Shown here: one piece after another, positions 1-10,629 of the stretch | Numbering within the stretch: the stretch's first letter is position 1 | How the letters are laid out: each line of letters opens with the position of its first letter | DNA from: Calycina herbarum | Taxonomy: Eukaryota; Ascomycota; Leotiomycetes; Helotiales; Pezizellaceae | Assembly: GCA_001414485.1 (NCBI GenBank) | Contig: LLEY01000256.1 | Location: 1-64,000, forward strand | Length of the DNA: 64,000 nucleotides | Direction: 5' to 3' | Notes under the pieces: generated by a model | Database searches by the model: none | The model's input: the letters and a program-made list of their open reading frames with translations, nothing else | Told to the model about the DNA's origin: nothing | Translations under genes and position numbers: made by a program

Positions 1-273
1 GCACTTTCTTTATTTATTAATATAAAATAGTAAAATTAAAAATTTAGTTTTATTATTATATAAATAAATAGGATTTTAATTTTCAAAAGCTTACTAAGCT
101 TATTAGCTAATTCGCTTAAAATTACCCTTGTATTTATGTTTTTTTATTTGTTTTCTTAATAACTAAGTAATTATAATTAATAAGCTCTTAAAAATTAAAA
201 TCCTATTTATTTATATAATAATAAAACTAAATTTTTAATTTTACTATTTTATATTAATAAATAAAGAAAGTGC
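1..273. mobile_element. MITE-like foldback element with 83-base perfect inverted arms
   Basis: Bases 1-83 are the exact reverse complement of bases 191-273. A weaker match continues into the 107-base centre. The element begins and ends with the same short motif, GCACTTTC against GAAAGTGC, is extremely AT-rich and has no open frame of note. This is what a non-autonomous DNA transposon (MITE or foldback element) looks like. The left end coincides with the window edge, so the arms could extend further left, and no target-site duplication can be checked there. The transposase family is unknown. Perfect arm identity argues for recent insertion or for ongoing arm homogenisation. Confidence 0.8.
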
Positions 274-281
274 ACGGTTAC

Positions 282-347
282 GCACGGACTTTTTTTATAT
301 ATAAAAAAAGTGCGCGACTCGGTGATATACGCGACTCGCTGATAAAC
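282..347. repeat. Short palindrome followed by a 14-base direct repeat
   Basis: A near-perfect palindrome is centred near position 300 (a run of T, then ATATAT, then a run of A, flanked by GCAC and GTGC). Two copies of GCGACTCGNTGATA follow at about 314-327 and 333-346. The outer GCAC/GTGC resembles the tips of the large foldback just upstream, so this may be the remnant of a second, internally deleted copy. No coding content is visible. Confidence 0.5.
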
Positions 348-1624
348 CACGTTATAAAAGAAGTTAATTAATAAGTTTCTAATAGAGAGTTAAATCTTTT
401 CTAAATAAAAGAGAAATAAAGCAAAGAAATTAAGATAATTCTACTTTACTTTATATCTACTCTATCTTATCTTATACTTAAATTATAGACTGTAAAGTAA
501 ATACTACGTTACTTATAATTATACAGGAGTGTCTTACGATACGCTTTATGTAATCACGTTTTACCCACCTCTATTGACAGGTTGTTGAAAAATCAACAGT
601 AAAACCTACAGTTGCTCGTCTGCACACTCTGAAAACTGGAGGCGTGTCAAGGTGAGTAAGTTACATTACAACAATGACCTGTGCGAGCCACTTCTGTCCG
701 ATTTTGATGTGGTATCAAAAGAACAGAGGTGACCCCCACATGCCAAGGAATCAGATATATTGCACCTGACTTCTGTGGCTACGATGAAGACAAATAGCAT
801 GGGCAAATACTTGCAGAACCTCGAGGTGTACAGCTGTACGGCAACCTTTTGGAGCATGCAGTATAAGGCCAGGGAAAACATGACCGCATCGAGACGAAGC
901 AACCGGAACCAACAAAATGAGATCTTGGAGTCGTACGAAAAAATAAGCATATCGAGAACCATGAATTCCATGATCGAACTCCGGTAAAAGGCATGAAAGT
1001 GCTAGCTTGAGATACCCGATGGCAGGGTGGTTAAACTTCTGTATGCGAGTTCAAAAAGCCGGTCAGCAAAAGATTGACCGGGAGCAACAGGAGCTCTTCC
1101 CCGAAGCATATGACCTAAGATTTGGAGGCTCTGCGTCGCCAAAATTTTGCTGATCGCCATCCCCCGCTCAAACCAGACTTCGGGCAGCCCCCAAACATCC
1201 GTTTCTTTCAACCACAAATTCTGCCACACATTTGAGAAGCCAATCAATTGCCTTAAATCTCTCCCCTTATCAAGAGGTACCTTGAGGCATTAAGAAAATA
1301 GAAAATATTTGGTGGCCGCCATATAGTGCAAGCAGGGGTTGTAGTACCACTTAGAGACACTCTCAGTCGTTCAAAGCCAAAGGATAGTCGGGTTTCATCA
1401 TGGGACTGTGAGCTTGTTGCGATCGATCATTTCTAGTCTGGATGCGCCTCTCAAGATTAACACGAAAAACACCCCCCAAACAACGAAAAATAATCGTAGG
1501 CTAACTTCCCCTTCAAATTTAGAGACCCGGGAAGAATCCGAAAAAAAGAAGACACGCATCGTCACATACACAGTGGTAAGTTCCGTGTTCTACCGTCCTG
1601 CAGCTTATACGCAATGCACCAGAT
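348..1624. other. Gene-poor stretch with weak open frames
   Basis: Only short open frames are present, on both strands. The best is 1002-1247 on the minus strand (81 residues), whose composition is protein-like (many W, L and E residues), but no neighbouring exon, family or start context supports it. The stretch is AT-rich at its left end and of average composition after about 650. It could hold an exon of an unrecognised gene or a decayed one. Confidence 0.3.
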
Positions 1625-1736
1625 TCAGCAAAATTTCTTCAAGCATTGATAATGAGATGCGGGGTGACTACCCGTAACATCCAGTTGATTCCGTGCTGAT
1701 GGAAGTCTAGAATAGACACAGAGAGAGGGAGAGAGA

Positions 1737-1789
<53 letters not shown>

Positions 1790-2719
1790 CAGAGGCTCGA
1801 AAAAGGTTGAACAGAATTTGAAAAGCACCCCTAAATTTGAGCCACTCATTGTGAGGACCCTAGCTAACAAGAAAAATGAACACAGAAATGGGCGGGAAGC
1901 AGTACAACGAGTTGCAGGACGAAACCCCTCCACTTGGAGGATAATCGTCAGATTTTTGCAGAATACTGCATCGAGAACTGAGACACTCGTCATATCTGGA
2001 CTTTCGACGCCCGCCAGTAAGAGCTCATAATACGAAGGGACAATGTGCTTCCCCTGTCTCTCGCTCTGGAGCGGCCCATTCGGTGTACCTATTTCGGTTC
2101 GTATGGTTCGTGTCTGGCCCTCCTTTACAATCCAACGATACTGGACACGCAAGAAGATGATCAAGTGTGGGATTGATGGTATTCCAATGACGAAGTTTCC
2201 CGGTTCCCAAGTATCCGTGAAAGACTCGAACGATGTGACCAAGAGCGTTTTCGAGCGAATGAAAACACTTCCATTCCTCGATTGCTGCCCCTCTGAAGCA
2301 TCACCTGCCAGTCCGTTGGGATGGGTGGCTACTGATAGGGAGCGAGGGTTGGAAAAAGGAGTATCCCCTGGCGATTGGGGGGTCTCGAGAGTGGTCGCAT
2401 GGATGGTGGATTCGTCGTTTAGGCCCCATCTTGCATGGCCGTAGTCAGACGTGATATATGTTTCCTGACCCCCATGGATCGAATTTTTGAAAGATATCAA
2501 ATCTTCAAGATCTAATCTGGCTCTCTCCTGACTCTCCCCAATAACTCCCTTCGTCCCTCGCCTCCAAAGTTTTGCGTTACGATCCCGAAGCTTGAGGTTG
2601 CTGTTCTGTTGTCCCGGACTTTTAGCGAAGTTGAGCTCTGAAGAAGCTCCCGGTCGACCCCGCTTGAGCTTCCCCCGTTTGCTGCCTCCACCACAACATT
2701 TGTGCGGGTGGTCAACCAT
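1625..2719 (-). CDS. Hypothetical protein, low-confidence open frame
   Basis: An ATG-initiated frame of 364 codons. The N-terminal 60 residues are basic (many K and R) and start with a CCGGGS segment. The middle part (roughly residues 160-260) has mixed hydrophobic and charged sequence. The C-terminal part is a Ser-Leu run encoded by a GA microsatellite, which is unlikely to be genuine protein, so an intron or an earlier end is probable. I do not recognise a family. It is divergent from the zinc-finger-like gene at 2924, with only 204 bases between the two ATGs, which would fit a shared promoter. A 133-codon open frame lies antisense within it, so the coding strand is not certain. Confidence 0.3.
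1720..1787. repeat. GA dinucleotide microsatellite
   Basis: About 68 bases of almost pure GA repeat, interrupted by a few GGGA units at its left end. On the minus strand it would read as a run of Ser-Leu in the low-confidence frame 1625-2719, which is a reason to doubt the C-terminal part of that frame. Confidence 0.95.
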
Positions 2720-2923
2720 CTAAAGCTGGTTCTTGTCAACCACCACCACCAAGGTTGAGAGCTGACGAGCTGGCCTCAAGCTAAAGTCCACCGAAATATC
2801 TTTTGCTGTCGCTCTTTAACCCCCGATTTCTGTCAACGTCGACGTTGATCATCCCACCCGAATCGTCATCGCCATACGCCAACGACCTCAACATCGACCT
2901 CGACCCCCGTCCAACACTCGGCG

Positions 2924-3781
2924 ATGCCTGGGACTCAAGAAAGACTCCACCTCTTGTTCGACAGTGACCAACCGCGCCTTATCGGCAGTAACCAACCGCG
3001 CCAGATTCCCAGGTTGGCGTGGCCATCATCGTCCTTCTTCTCAAACGACCCCTCCTCACACACGAAATCGTATTCGACGGCAAGAAAGTCTTCAAACTCA
3101 TCTGCCACCACGAGATCCTCCGCCCCGTCGACTCTCTCGCGGAGGAATAGTGAGACCGACGCAGAGAGTGCCTCCTCTAGATCCACCGCTCCTCCTGAGA
3201 ACCTGGTCCCCTGGGATCTGGAGAATCATCTCATCATGGGAACATACGAGAGCGGGTATGACCTTCCTTGCGAGTTCTCATTCTTGGATTGCAACGTGCG
3301 GTATCAACCAGAACTGCACCAGCAATGGATAGCCCATGGCGCCTCCCATTTCGGAAACGCTCCACCTCCAAGACTAGTCTGTACCTTCTGTGATGCCGAA
3401 TTTGATAGCTCCAGGAGCGGTGGCGACCGCATGGCGAATTATAGGAGACGAATGATACATATTGGAGAACACTTTTGGGACAGAAGAAGCCTTGATGTAA
3501 ATCTTCAAGCTGTCGACCATCCACGACCAGACTTCCATGTCCTAGATTATCTGCGACAGCAGGACCTTATTGATGATAGGGATTATAAACACCTCGTCCA
3601 GCATACAGAAAGACCTTATTGCGAAAATATTCGCCCTCTCGGCTTTGTGCCAACGGAGGTGGAGGCGAGGCGGGCGTGGGAAGATAGAAGGCCTCACGAC
3701 CAGGCCAGAGAAGATAGACACAGGAGAAAAGAGAGGGAAGGGAAGGGGAAGAGCGCTCACCAACGAAAAGGCAATCGTTAG
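2924..3781 (+). CDS. Zinc-finger-like (degenerate C2H2) protein
   Basis: An intronless 285-codon frame. Residues 1-95 are Ser/Thr/Arg-rich and probably disordered. The core, roughly residues 100-190, has two Cys/His clusters. The first is LPCEF..CNV followed by W-I-A-H-G-A-S-H. The second is C-T-F-C-D-A-E-F followed by H-I-G-E-H. The spacing resembles irregular C2H2 fingers found in many uncharacterised filamentous-fungal proteins. The C-terminal 45 residues are strongly basic (RHRRKEREGKGK), consistent with nuclear localisation or nucleic-acid binding. The role is unknown, and a regulatory nuclear function is an inference only. The ATG at 2924 is the first in frame. No upstream exon is evident. 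Confidence 0.7.
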   Translation: MPGTQERLHLLFDSDQPRLIGSNQPRQIPRLAWPSSSFFSNDPSSHTKSYSTARKSSNSSATTRSSAPSTLSRRNSETDAESASSRSTAPPENLVPWDLENHLIMGTYESGYDLPCEFSFLDCNVRYQPELHQQWIAHGASHFGNAPPPRLVCTFCDAEFDSSRSGGDRMANYRRRMIHIGEHFWDRRSLDVNLQAVDHPRPDFHVLDYLRQQDLIDDRDYKHLVQHTERPYCENIRPLGFVPTEVEARRAWEDRRPHDQAREDRHRRKEREGKGKSAHQRKGNR

Positions 3782-5667
3782 GTGTCTCAAGTAGTGTCTC
3801 GACAATACGTTACAGCTTGGCGACTCTCCTTCCCACTGTCCTGGCACTTGGATGAAGATTTTTGTTGAGCAATTTCCTTGTGCGAACGATTTCTTGTGGC
3901 TGTGTCGATTTTGGCCACCGTGGCAAAAAAAATATGTCAAATTTTTTTTTTCCGGCAGGGCCGTTTTCTTGTTGATTTTCTTCCAGCTTTTTCTTTTCAT
4001 TTGGATTATTGAGGGCGTACGAATTTATGATTGCATGTCGATTGACGGGTTCCGACAGCCAGGTAAGATTACTGGTACCGTCGGTAATGAGGGCTGATAT
4101 GGCGGTGACGGGTAGCTCCGTCGGTGCCTAAATTCTCTTAGTTTTGGAAATTTTGAATTGTGCGATGAGGAAAAATGGGCGTGAGAATCCTTGCTTTTTG
4201 ATCTGGTTATTGGACGAGAAGTCGGTGCAGATGGGTGGTGTTTTGCGTTTCTTTCACTCCCCTCCACCAACCTGCAACTCAATGGACATTGAGCCATTTA
4301 TATATTCCCCAAGACGAGTGCCTAGTGACTCATAGGTTAGTCTTTGCAATCAACATGGAAATTTATCCACTTATCCTGCATTGATCCATTCTGTACTCCT
4401 TACCAGTGCAAGGCTGCATTTCTCCCCAGCCCCAGCCCCTGCTTATGTATTGAATTTTGTGCTTTTCCCGACATCCGGCATATTTTATTGTCGTAGCACA
4501 TGGCTATGGAAGGACAGGAACCATGTGAGTATCACATTGATACCTTGGTCGATGCTGTGTGGTTTGAAATCCCAGTTCTCTGTGTGTGAATTGAACCCGA
4601 TCCGGGTATTTCCTATGCAAAACCAACACTCAACGACAAAGAAATCTTGGGAGAAATCGACCATAATATATTAACCTAACAGTAAGACCAACATGCCAAT
4701 AGGGGTCGACTTACGAATGTATTTCAGCTGCGATCTCGATAATTCGCCACAATGAGAGGTTACACCATCTACTTTGGCAGCTGCTTTGTGAGTTTATTCG
4801 AGCCCCTAGTTAAATACGACGAAATCATATTCGACCGACAAATAACCCCGCAACCAATCGTCAGAAGAATGACATAAATAGAAAGATTCTTCTACTTTCT
4901 CATTGGCTCCTTTATTATCGTCTTTCCCAATTGGGTGGCGTGTGGGAGGGCCCCCTTCGTAAGTGCACAGCCTCACTATGGTTTACCAGAGACATTCTCT
5001 CTACACCCCATTCACAACTAACATCTTGGGGGGAAGAATGTAAGACTTGTGAAATTTTCTGGGAAAACGGACGAGGCTCGCCTTCCTTATATGCCAAAAA
5101 GCAATACCCCGGAAGTGGATCTCCTCGTATCTATTGAGTGCAAGGCTTACTGCATTTCGCCCCCCTCGGCGCCTCACTTTTTGCAGACATAATGATTCGC
5201 CTTGCGGAGTTATTGTTCCCTGAGTCTATTCATATCCTCCTCTCTAAGGCTTTTTCAAAGATAGGGCGTAGGATTCAGGGTATTTTTTCTTTGGGTGAGC
5301 GTGTTATTGATATGCATGGCCACGTACTTTGGGAGCGAGTCGTTCAAGGGGATGGGTTGGTTGAAACGATGGGAACCAGAGCAAGGCAGACATTTTCTCG
5401 GGGATTCTCTTCTCGTTCTACTGCATGGATTGGATGAGTTTTGAAACTTGAGATTAGGTGTATCAGATATATATTTTCTCTTCTCCGAATATGTCCTGCT
5501 TCCATTGCTTTACTAAAAGATATAATACCATGCCGTCCATAATTCATTCCTTCCTCCCTTCCTCCTTTCCAGGCGATGAGCTACCCACCACCAAAACGAA
5601 TTCTAATTACAGACACCAAACCTCTCCTCCTCCAACCTTCCCTCTTTCAAGCACAACACAAACTCAC
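3782..5667. other. Intergenic, no convincing gene
   Basis: The stretch lies between the end of the zinc-finger-like gene and the 3' end of the Hsp70-like gene. It contains T-rich tracts (about 3930-4010) and scattered short open frames on both strands (longest about 99 codons, 5138-5437 plus), none with a recognisable family or paired splice sites. It probably holds two 3' UTRs and non-coding sequence. Confidence 0.5.
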
Positions 5668-8149
5668 TCAATGAAACTCCGCCTCCACTCTCCCATATCT
5701 ATGCCCGTCAACCTTCAACTCAAAGCCCAACCCAGCACTCTCTACAATCATTTCGAGAGTGAAATCCAAGTTATCAAACTCCACTCCTCGGGTGGTTGTC
5801 AATCGTGTGAAGAGGGGTTTTGGGACTGCACCGAGGTCTGTGGTTAGTGTGCAGACGTTTATTAGGTCCCGTGTATAAGAGGCAGGTGGATCGCCGTCGG
5901 CGTCTGAGGCGATTAGGTCGTCGGAGACTACGAGGGATTGTCCTGGCCTGGGGGAGATGTTAGTGGGATGGAATTGGGATAGGGGGGGGGGGGGGGGGGG
6001 GGAAGGGAGAGTATACCTGAAGTTACGTGTGTAATGGAAACTAACTGGTGTTTCAGCACTCAAAGTTTCGCCCTCTACCACGAATATCAGCATTACACAC
6101 AAAAAAGAGGAAATGGAGGGAGAAAACATACTAGCAATATGCCACTGCATCCTATCCGAAACCATCCACCTCTCCCACAACGGACTCCAATACCTCTCGC
6201 TAACCTGATGCTTCTCCTCATCATAAACCGTCGCATACGAAGTCCCATAATGCATCCTCGACTTCCTACTTACGACCATACTACCCTCCAACCCCCTCAA
6301 CACTGCTCCTCTCACCACCGCCGTCCACGCATTTACGGGCTGCATCACCTCCACAGATCCATTTTGGATGAGAGCATTAGCTTGAGCGTGTGTAGGTCTT
6401 TCGCTATAGGGGGGTGGGGCAGCAGTATTGAAATGAGCTTTCAACCGAGTGTAGAGGTAATTACTCTGTCCGAACCCACCAACGAGTACGATTCCCGAGA
6501 CGATACCGCCTTTTTGACGGATCCCATCGACTTGTCCTTGAACCAGATCACAAACTTCCTTGACAACCGGTTCAAATATCTCTTTGATTTGTGCCGCGGT
6601 CATGACAAGGAATCCAGAATCCAATCCTGCTTCCTCGTCATCTGGTAATCCCGGAAGAGGAACATTAACTTCCTGATGTTCCTCCTCGTTGAAATTTCTT
6701 TTAACGAATTCTTCCCAGTATCTCAGACCCATCTGCCAAGTCTTCCCCTTCTTAGCCATCATCTCGTTGAATTTCTCTTCTCCAAGCCTCGCCTTGACAT
6801 GATCCTCAAAGCGATAATTCAAGAAGGCACTTCCGCATAGTCCCCCCGTTCCAACCGCTGACTCCTCAACTCGTAAAGGTTTGAGAGAAATAATTTTATA
6901 CGCGATCAAATCCACCGTTCCTCCGCCGGCATCACAGACCACAAAGTTATCCCCAGCAGAGAGATGGTTAGGCTGTATAGCTTTGAGTGTGTAAACAGCA
7001 GCAGCTTCCGGCTCACTAATCATCTGAATCTCGCTCTTCGCACCCATACCCGCGCGTTCGGCTGCTTGAAGTGTAGTATTCTTCGCGGCATCCGACCAAA
7101 CAGCCGGACAGGTAAGTACAAACTCCACTTTCGTACTACTCATAAAGCTCTCTCCATATCTCCTCGTCAAAGTCTCCATGGTATGATTGTAAACTTGCGT
7201 CAAGTAATCGCTCACAGCATCAACGACATTCTTGTTGAATTTCTTGAGCTGCGCGGCCGTTTCTAGAGGTGAAACGTACCAGGGGAGTTTTTGGGAGCGA
7301 TCGAGGAACAGTTTTATACACCGCAAGCGGGACTCTTCGGGGCGGAATTGGAATCCCCATTTTATTGTTGGTGAGTTGGGAGAGGTGGAGGGGTCGTAGG
7401 ATAGTTCGGTGGGGACCTTGTCGGATGTTATGCCGTTGCCGCCGGGCCAGGTTTTGATGATTTCTACGTCGTCAGGGGTTGAGGTGTAGACTGCTGCTAC
7501 ACTGTTTGATATTGTTAGCTTGTGGTATGAGAGAATTGGTTGAGGGAATGCAAGAAGTGAAAGAAATTCCGGAGAACGCGAGGTAGGCAGATAAATCGAA
7601 GGGCATTGAGTTTAGAAAGAGCTCCTCCTGTAGAAAATGCAATGTCGCAGAGTAAATCTCTCGTCATAATTCTCAATCTGTACATATTCCAACCTTGTAT
7701 GCCTAGCATGTGTAGAAGAATTGAGGTATGGGAGAAGCGAACATGTTTTAGCAAAATCAAGCAATCGAATTCTTGGTACCCCAAACTCAATTGGCACAAT
7801 CTTAACTCTTGGTTGTGGCAAGGAAATTACATTGAATATGGGTATCTCAAGGAAATCTAATGGCGAAAAGGTTGCAATTCTCCCAAGGAAGATTCATAAC
7901 TCAATCTTTGCTCTGGGACTTCGAATCTCAACCACCACCGTCGCAAATAAATGACGAAAAAATGTAGACATACCCGGAATAAGTAGTCCCAAAATCAAGC
8001 CCAACGATCAATCTATCGTTCAAAGGGGTAGGCTCCCGAATCGGTCCCGATATAGCTTCTGTCGAGGAGGTAGGTGTCATATTGGTAAAATGTTTTCTGC
8101 TCTCGTCGTTTCGACGACTAGCCGAGCGTATCGGGAGATCCAGATTCAT
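5668..8149 (-). CDS. Hsp70-like (HSPA12-type) ATPase
   Basis: Four exons: 8149-7974, 7501-6132, 6074-6017 and 5947-5668, giving 627 residues. Introns are GT-AG, of 472, 57 and 69 bases. The actin-like ATPase fold is clear. Phosphate-1 loop VGLDFGTTYSG spans the first splice junction, phosphate-2 is VVCDAGGGTVDL, and the adenosine motif is IVLVGGFGQSNYL. The protein is divergent from canonical Hsp70: the substrate-binding half is short, there is no lid with an EEVD or HDEL tail (it ends EAEFH), and it resembles the expanded fungal family of Hsp70-like proteins related to HSPA12. Chaperone activity is therefore not assured. An alternative start is the inner ATG at 8080, which would remove 23 residues. 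Intron 3 holds a run of 21 C residues on the coding strand. Intron 1 is unusually long for this window. Confidence 0.9.
5982..6002. repeat. 21-base G homopolymer inside an intron
   Basis: An uninterrupted run of 21 G on the plus strand (C on the coding strand), within intron 3 of the Hsp70-like gene between donor and acceptor. Its length is likely to vary between isolates, and assembly errors are possible here. Confidence 0.9.
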
Positions 8150-8916
8150 TGTATCTTATATTTCCTTCTCGTCTTTAACCTGGGGCCTCTCTGTCGCCGG
8201 GATTCAACTGGCTCAGCTTGGGCCTGGAGGAATGTAAAGGCAAAGCAAAGAGAATTGCTAATTGTTATCGACCCTTGTGCCGCGTATAAAATACACCAAC
8301 AAGAACACCACCACAAGATTCAACCCCTCAATTGAACAAAGAACACAGAGAGCAACAAGAAAAGAAAACAATCAACAGGAAAAAATCTGGGGAATTATAA
8401 TTTCTTAGGCAAGAAAGAGTAAGCTGGGGCTGAAAGAGGTCTGTGTTGCATGCAGGAACAATTAAATGGGAGCCTGCGGAGATGCTGATGCTGTAGGCAG
8501 CACTGTTTGGGAAGTGACGATGTTGGAGGGGTTGTTGCCCGTGAACCTTGACTGAGATGGGGGATGCCAAGTTGAGGTTTACGCGTGAGTTACGACGTCG
8601 CGGGTGAGACTTGGTGAAGGTGAATGATGCGATGAGTGAGGTAGTTTCTTTTATCGAGTGTAGTGAGGAGAGCTTTCGAGTGAAGATGTCGAGTCGAGAT
8701 GCTGTGAGGTCGCTGCTGACATTTTGTGTGGTGAGGTGGGGGCTGTGCGGCAAATTTGCTGCAGCAGCACCTTTTCGCTGCAGTTCGCAGTCTGTAAGGC
8801 TGAAGGAACTCCAACAAGTAATCGGAAAACTGGCATTTGATTACTCTCTCTTATTGGTCCGTCTAGGGGAGTTGAAAAGGTGCATGTGTCGAATGAACAA
8901 ATAAGGACCTGGCACG
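8150..8916. promoter_or_regulatory. Divergent intergenic region between Hsp70-like and RCC1-like genes
   Basis: About 770 bases separate two divergent start codons, so both promoters must lie here. The minus strand carries overlapping open frames (for example 8328-8753), but they are Ser/His/Pro-rich without splice partners or a family. I regard them as chance frames. No TATA box or heat-shock element stands out convincingly. Confidence 0.5.
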
Positions 8917-10361
8917 ATGTCAATGTCGCTTTGGGGTTGCGGCTTCAATGCTTTCGGCCAACTTACTTGCGGGCCTTCTAACTCGGAAGAGCAGAGACTG
9001 GAGCAAGAAGACCTCAAAATATGGACTCGGATACTTACTGCCGAATATATCGACTTCATTTACGGAGATTTTTGTGCCAATTTGGGCAAGTTTCTTTTCA
9101 TACCTCCAGTTATCCTATGTTTTCCAAGCCTTCACACCCATTCACACCTCTCTCATTTTTACTACTACTGGAACACTTTTATCCCTGGTAGTTGATGGAT
9201 CAAAGTCTGCTGGTTTTTTCAAGTTTTGCTTGTTTATCAAAAAAAGAATGAATTCATTACTCACAACAGAGAATGAAATCCGTAACTGATTTATTCAGTT
9301 ATTCAACTGAGTGCCTTGAGACTACAGTTATGGATTCCCGAGTCAGCACCCCAGTTTTGTTTGTTTTTCCCCAATTGAGTTACGCCCCTCTTACCAGTCT
9401 CGTCTCTTCTTAGTCCAAAACCTCCAACCCATTATCCATCTCTCCTCACAACAACACCTACTAACATCCCCAGTCTCCATCCAAAGTCCCTCCTCCTCCG
9501 CACCCAGACTCCACCACCTAGGAATCCCCTCCTCACCTCAAACTTCTTTCATCGACCACCTCTACAACATCCTCAACAGCCCCCAACCAATAATTCAGAA
9601 TAGAAACCAAATAGCAAACCTCTCCTCTGGTCGACTAGCCCTCGTCTCAGCTTCCACCCCAAGAACCATAACGATATACAAAAACATCCACTCCCACCTC
9701 TCTCAAACCCTGGAAGGCTCTTTCGACTTCCCCTCGGAAATCATCGCAGTCGTAGGGAACTTGGGAGCCTTCCATGTTTTAACGAAGGAGGGGTTGGTAT
9801 ACAGTTGGGGAGATGCACGATTCCCACAGTTATTGGGACGAGAAGTTACGGATGAGACGTAGGTGAACCCCCAAACCTGAGAGAAGAGTGGTGACTGACA
9901 AAAAAAGGCCAGCAACCACAGCCTCAGAAATCACGGAGTTGTCTTCTTTACCAACAGGTCCGATACAGAAACTCATTTCCAGCGGAACGATAACAGCAGC
10001 CCTGACATTAGGAAATGATCTCTATATCTGGGGAACGTCTTCAAATTCTTCGTCCTCATCCTTCCTGCCTTTCTTCCAAACCTCATATCCAGAAGAAGAG
10101 GAAGAAGCAGTAAAATCAATAGATATCCATGGGTTGGATGTCATCGATATCGCAGTTGGTCGGGATTACATGATTGCTATCACGATCGACGGGGAAGAGA
10201 GACGGGTCTGGGGAATTGGATCTAATAGGAACGGTCAGCTGGGCTTGGGAGACGTGGAGGATACTGGGGAGTGGGTTGAGATGAAAGTCCCCGTCTGTGG
10301 GAAGGTTGAGGGTGTTTGGACGGGGTATGATAATTCGTTTTTGGTGGTTAGGAATACGTGA
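8917..10361 (+). CDS. RCC1-repeat (ATS1-like) protein
   Basis: Proposed four-exon model: 8917-9073, 9129-9222, 9328-9858 and 9908-10361, totalling 411 residues with reading phase conserved at each junction. The first exon opens with LWGCGFNAFGQL, a typical first RCC1 blade. Later blades include GLVYSWGDARFPQLLG, LYIWGTSS and RRVWGIGSNRNGQLGLGD, so a seven-bladed propeller is likely. The length fits fungal RCC1-like proteins related to yeast ATS1 (alpha-tubulin suppressor). RCC1 itself is a Ran exchange factor, but small members of this type have varied or unknown roles. The last intron (donor GTAGGT, acceptor AAAG) is well supported. The first intron uses a weak donor (GTGCCA) and intron 2 uses GTTTTG, so exon 2 is the least certain part. 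The protein is divergent from the Hsp70-like gene. Confidence 0.72.
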
Positions 10362-10629
10362 TAAAAGTGTTGGAAGAATAGATTTCCGATGAGAGCCAAA
10401 ACTTGGATTTTCTAGTTGCTTGCCAAGCCACTAGCTGGACATTGACTGAGGTCAACGGGGGAAACAAGAAAGAGGGAAGGGATGATAGTGGTAGTCAAAA
10501 TAATAATTTAGACCTGAGGCAAATTGAAGTCTTTGGTATCTTGTCTCATCCATTTTGTCTTCTTCCAGGTGGTGACCATCTATAATACAGGTGCCCCAAA
10601 CTATCAAATGCAGAGCAGGAGATACACGC
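10362..10629. other. Convergent 3' region between RCC1-like and PRE8 genes
   Basis: A short convergent intergenic spacer of 268 bases holding both 3' UTRs. No further feature is seen. Confidence 0.5.

Noticed and set aside
6034..6648. 204-codon plus-strand open frame
   Set aside because: It lies antisense to the well-supported exon 2 of the Hsp70-like gene, has no family, and its composition follows from the opposite strand.
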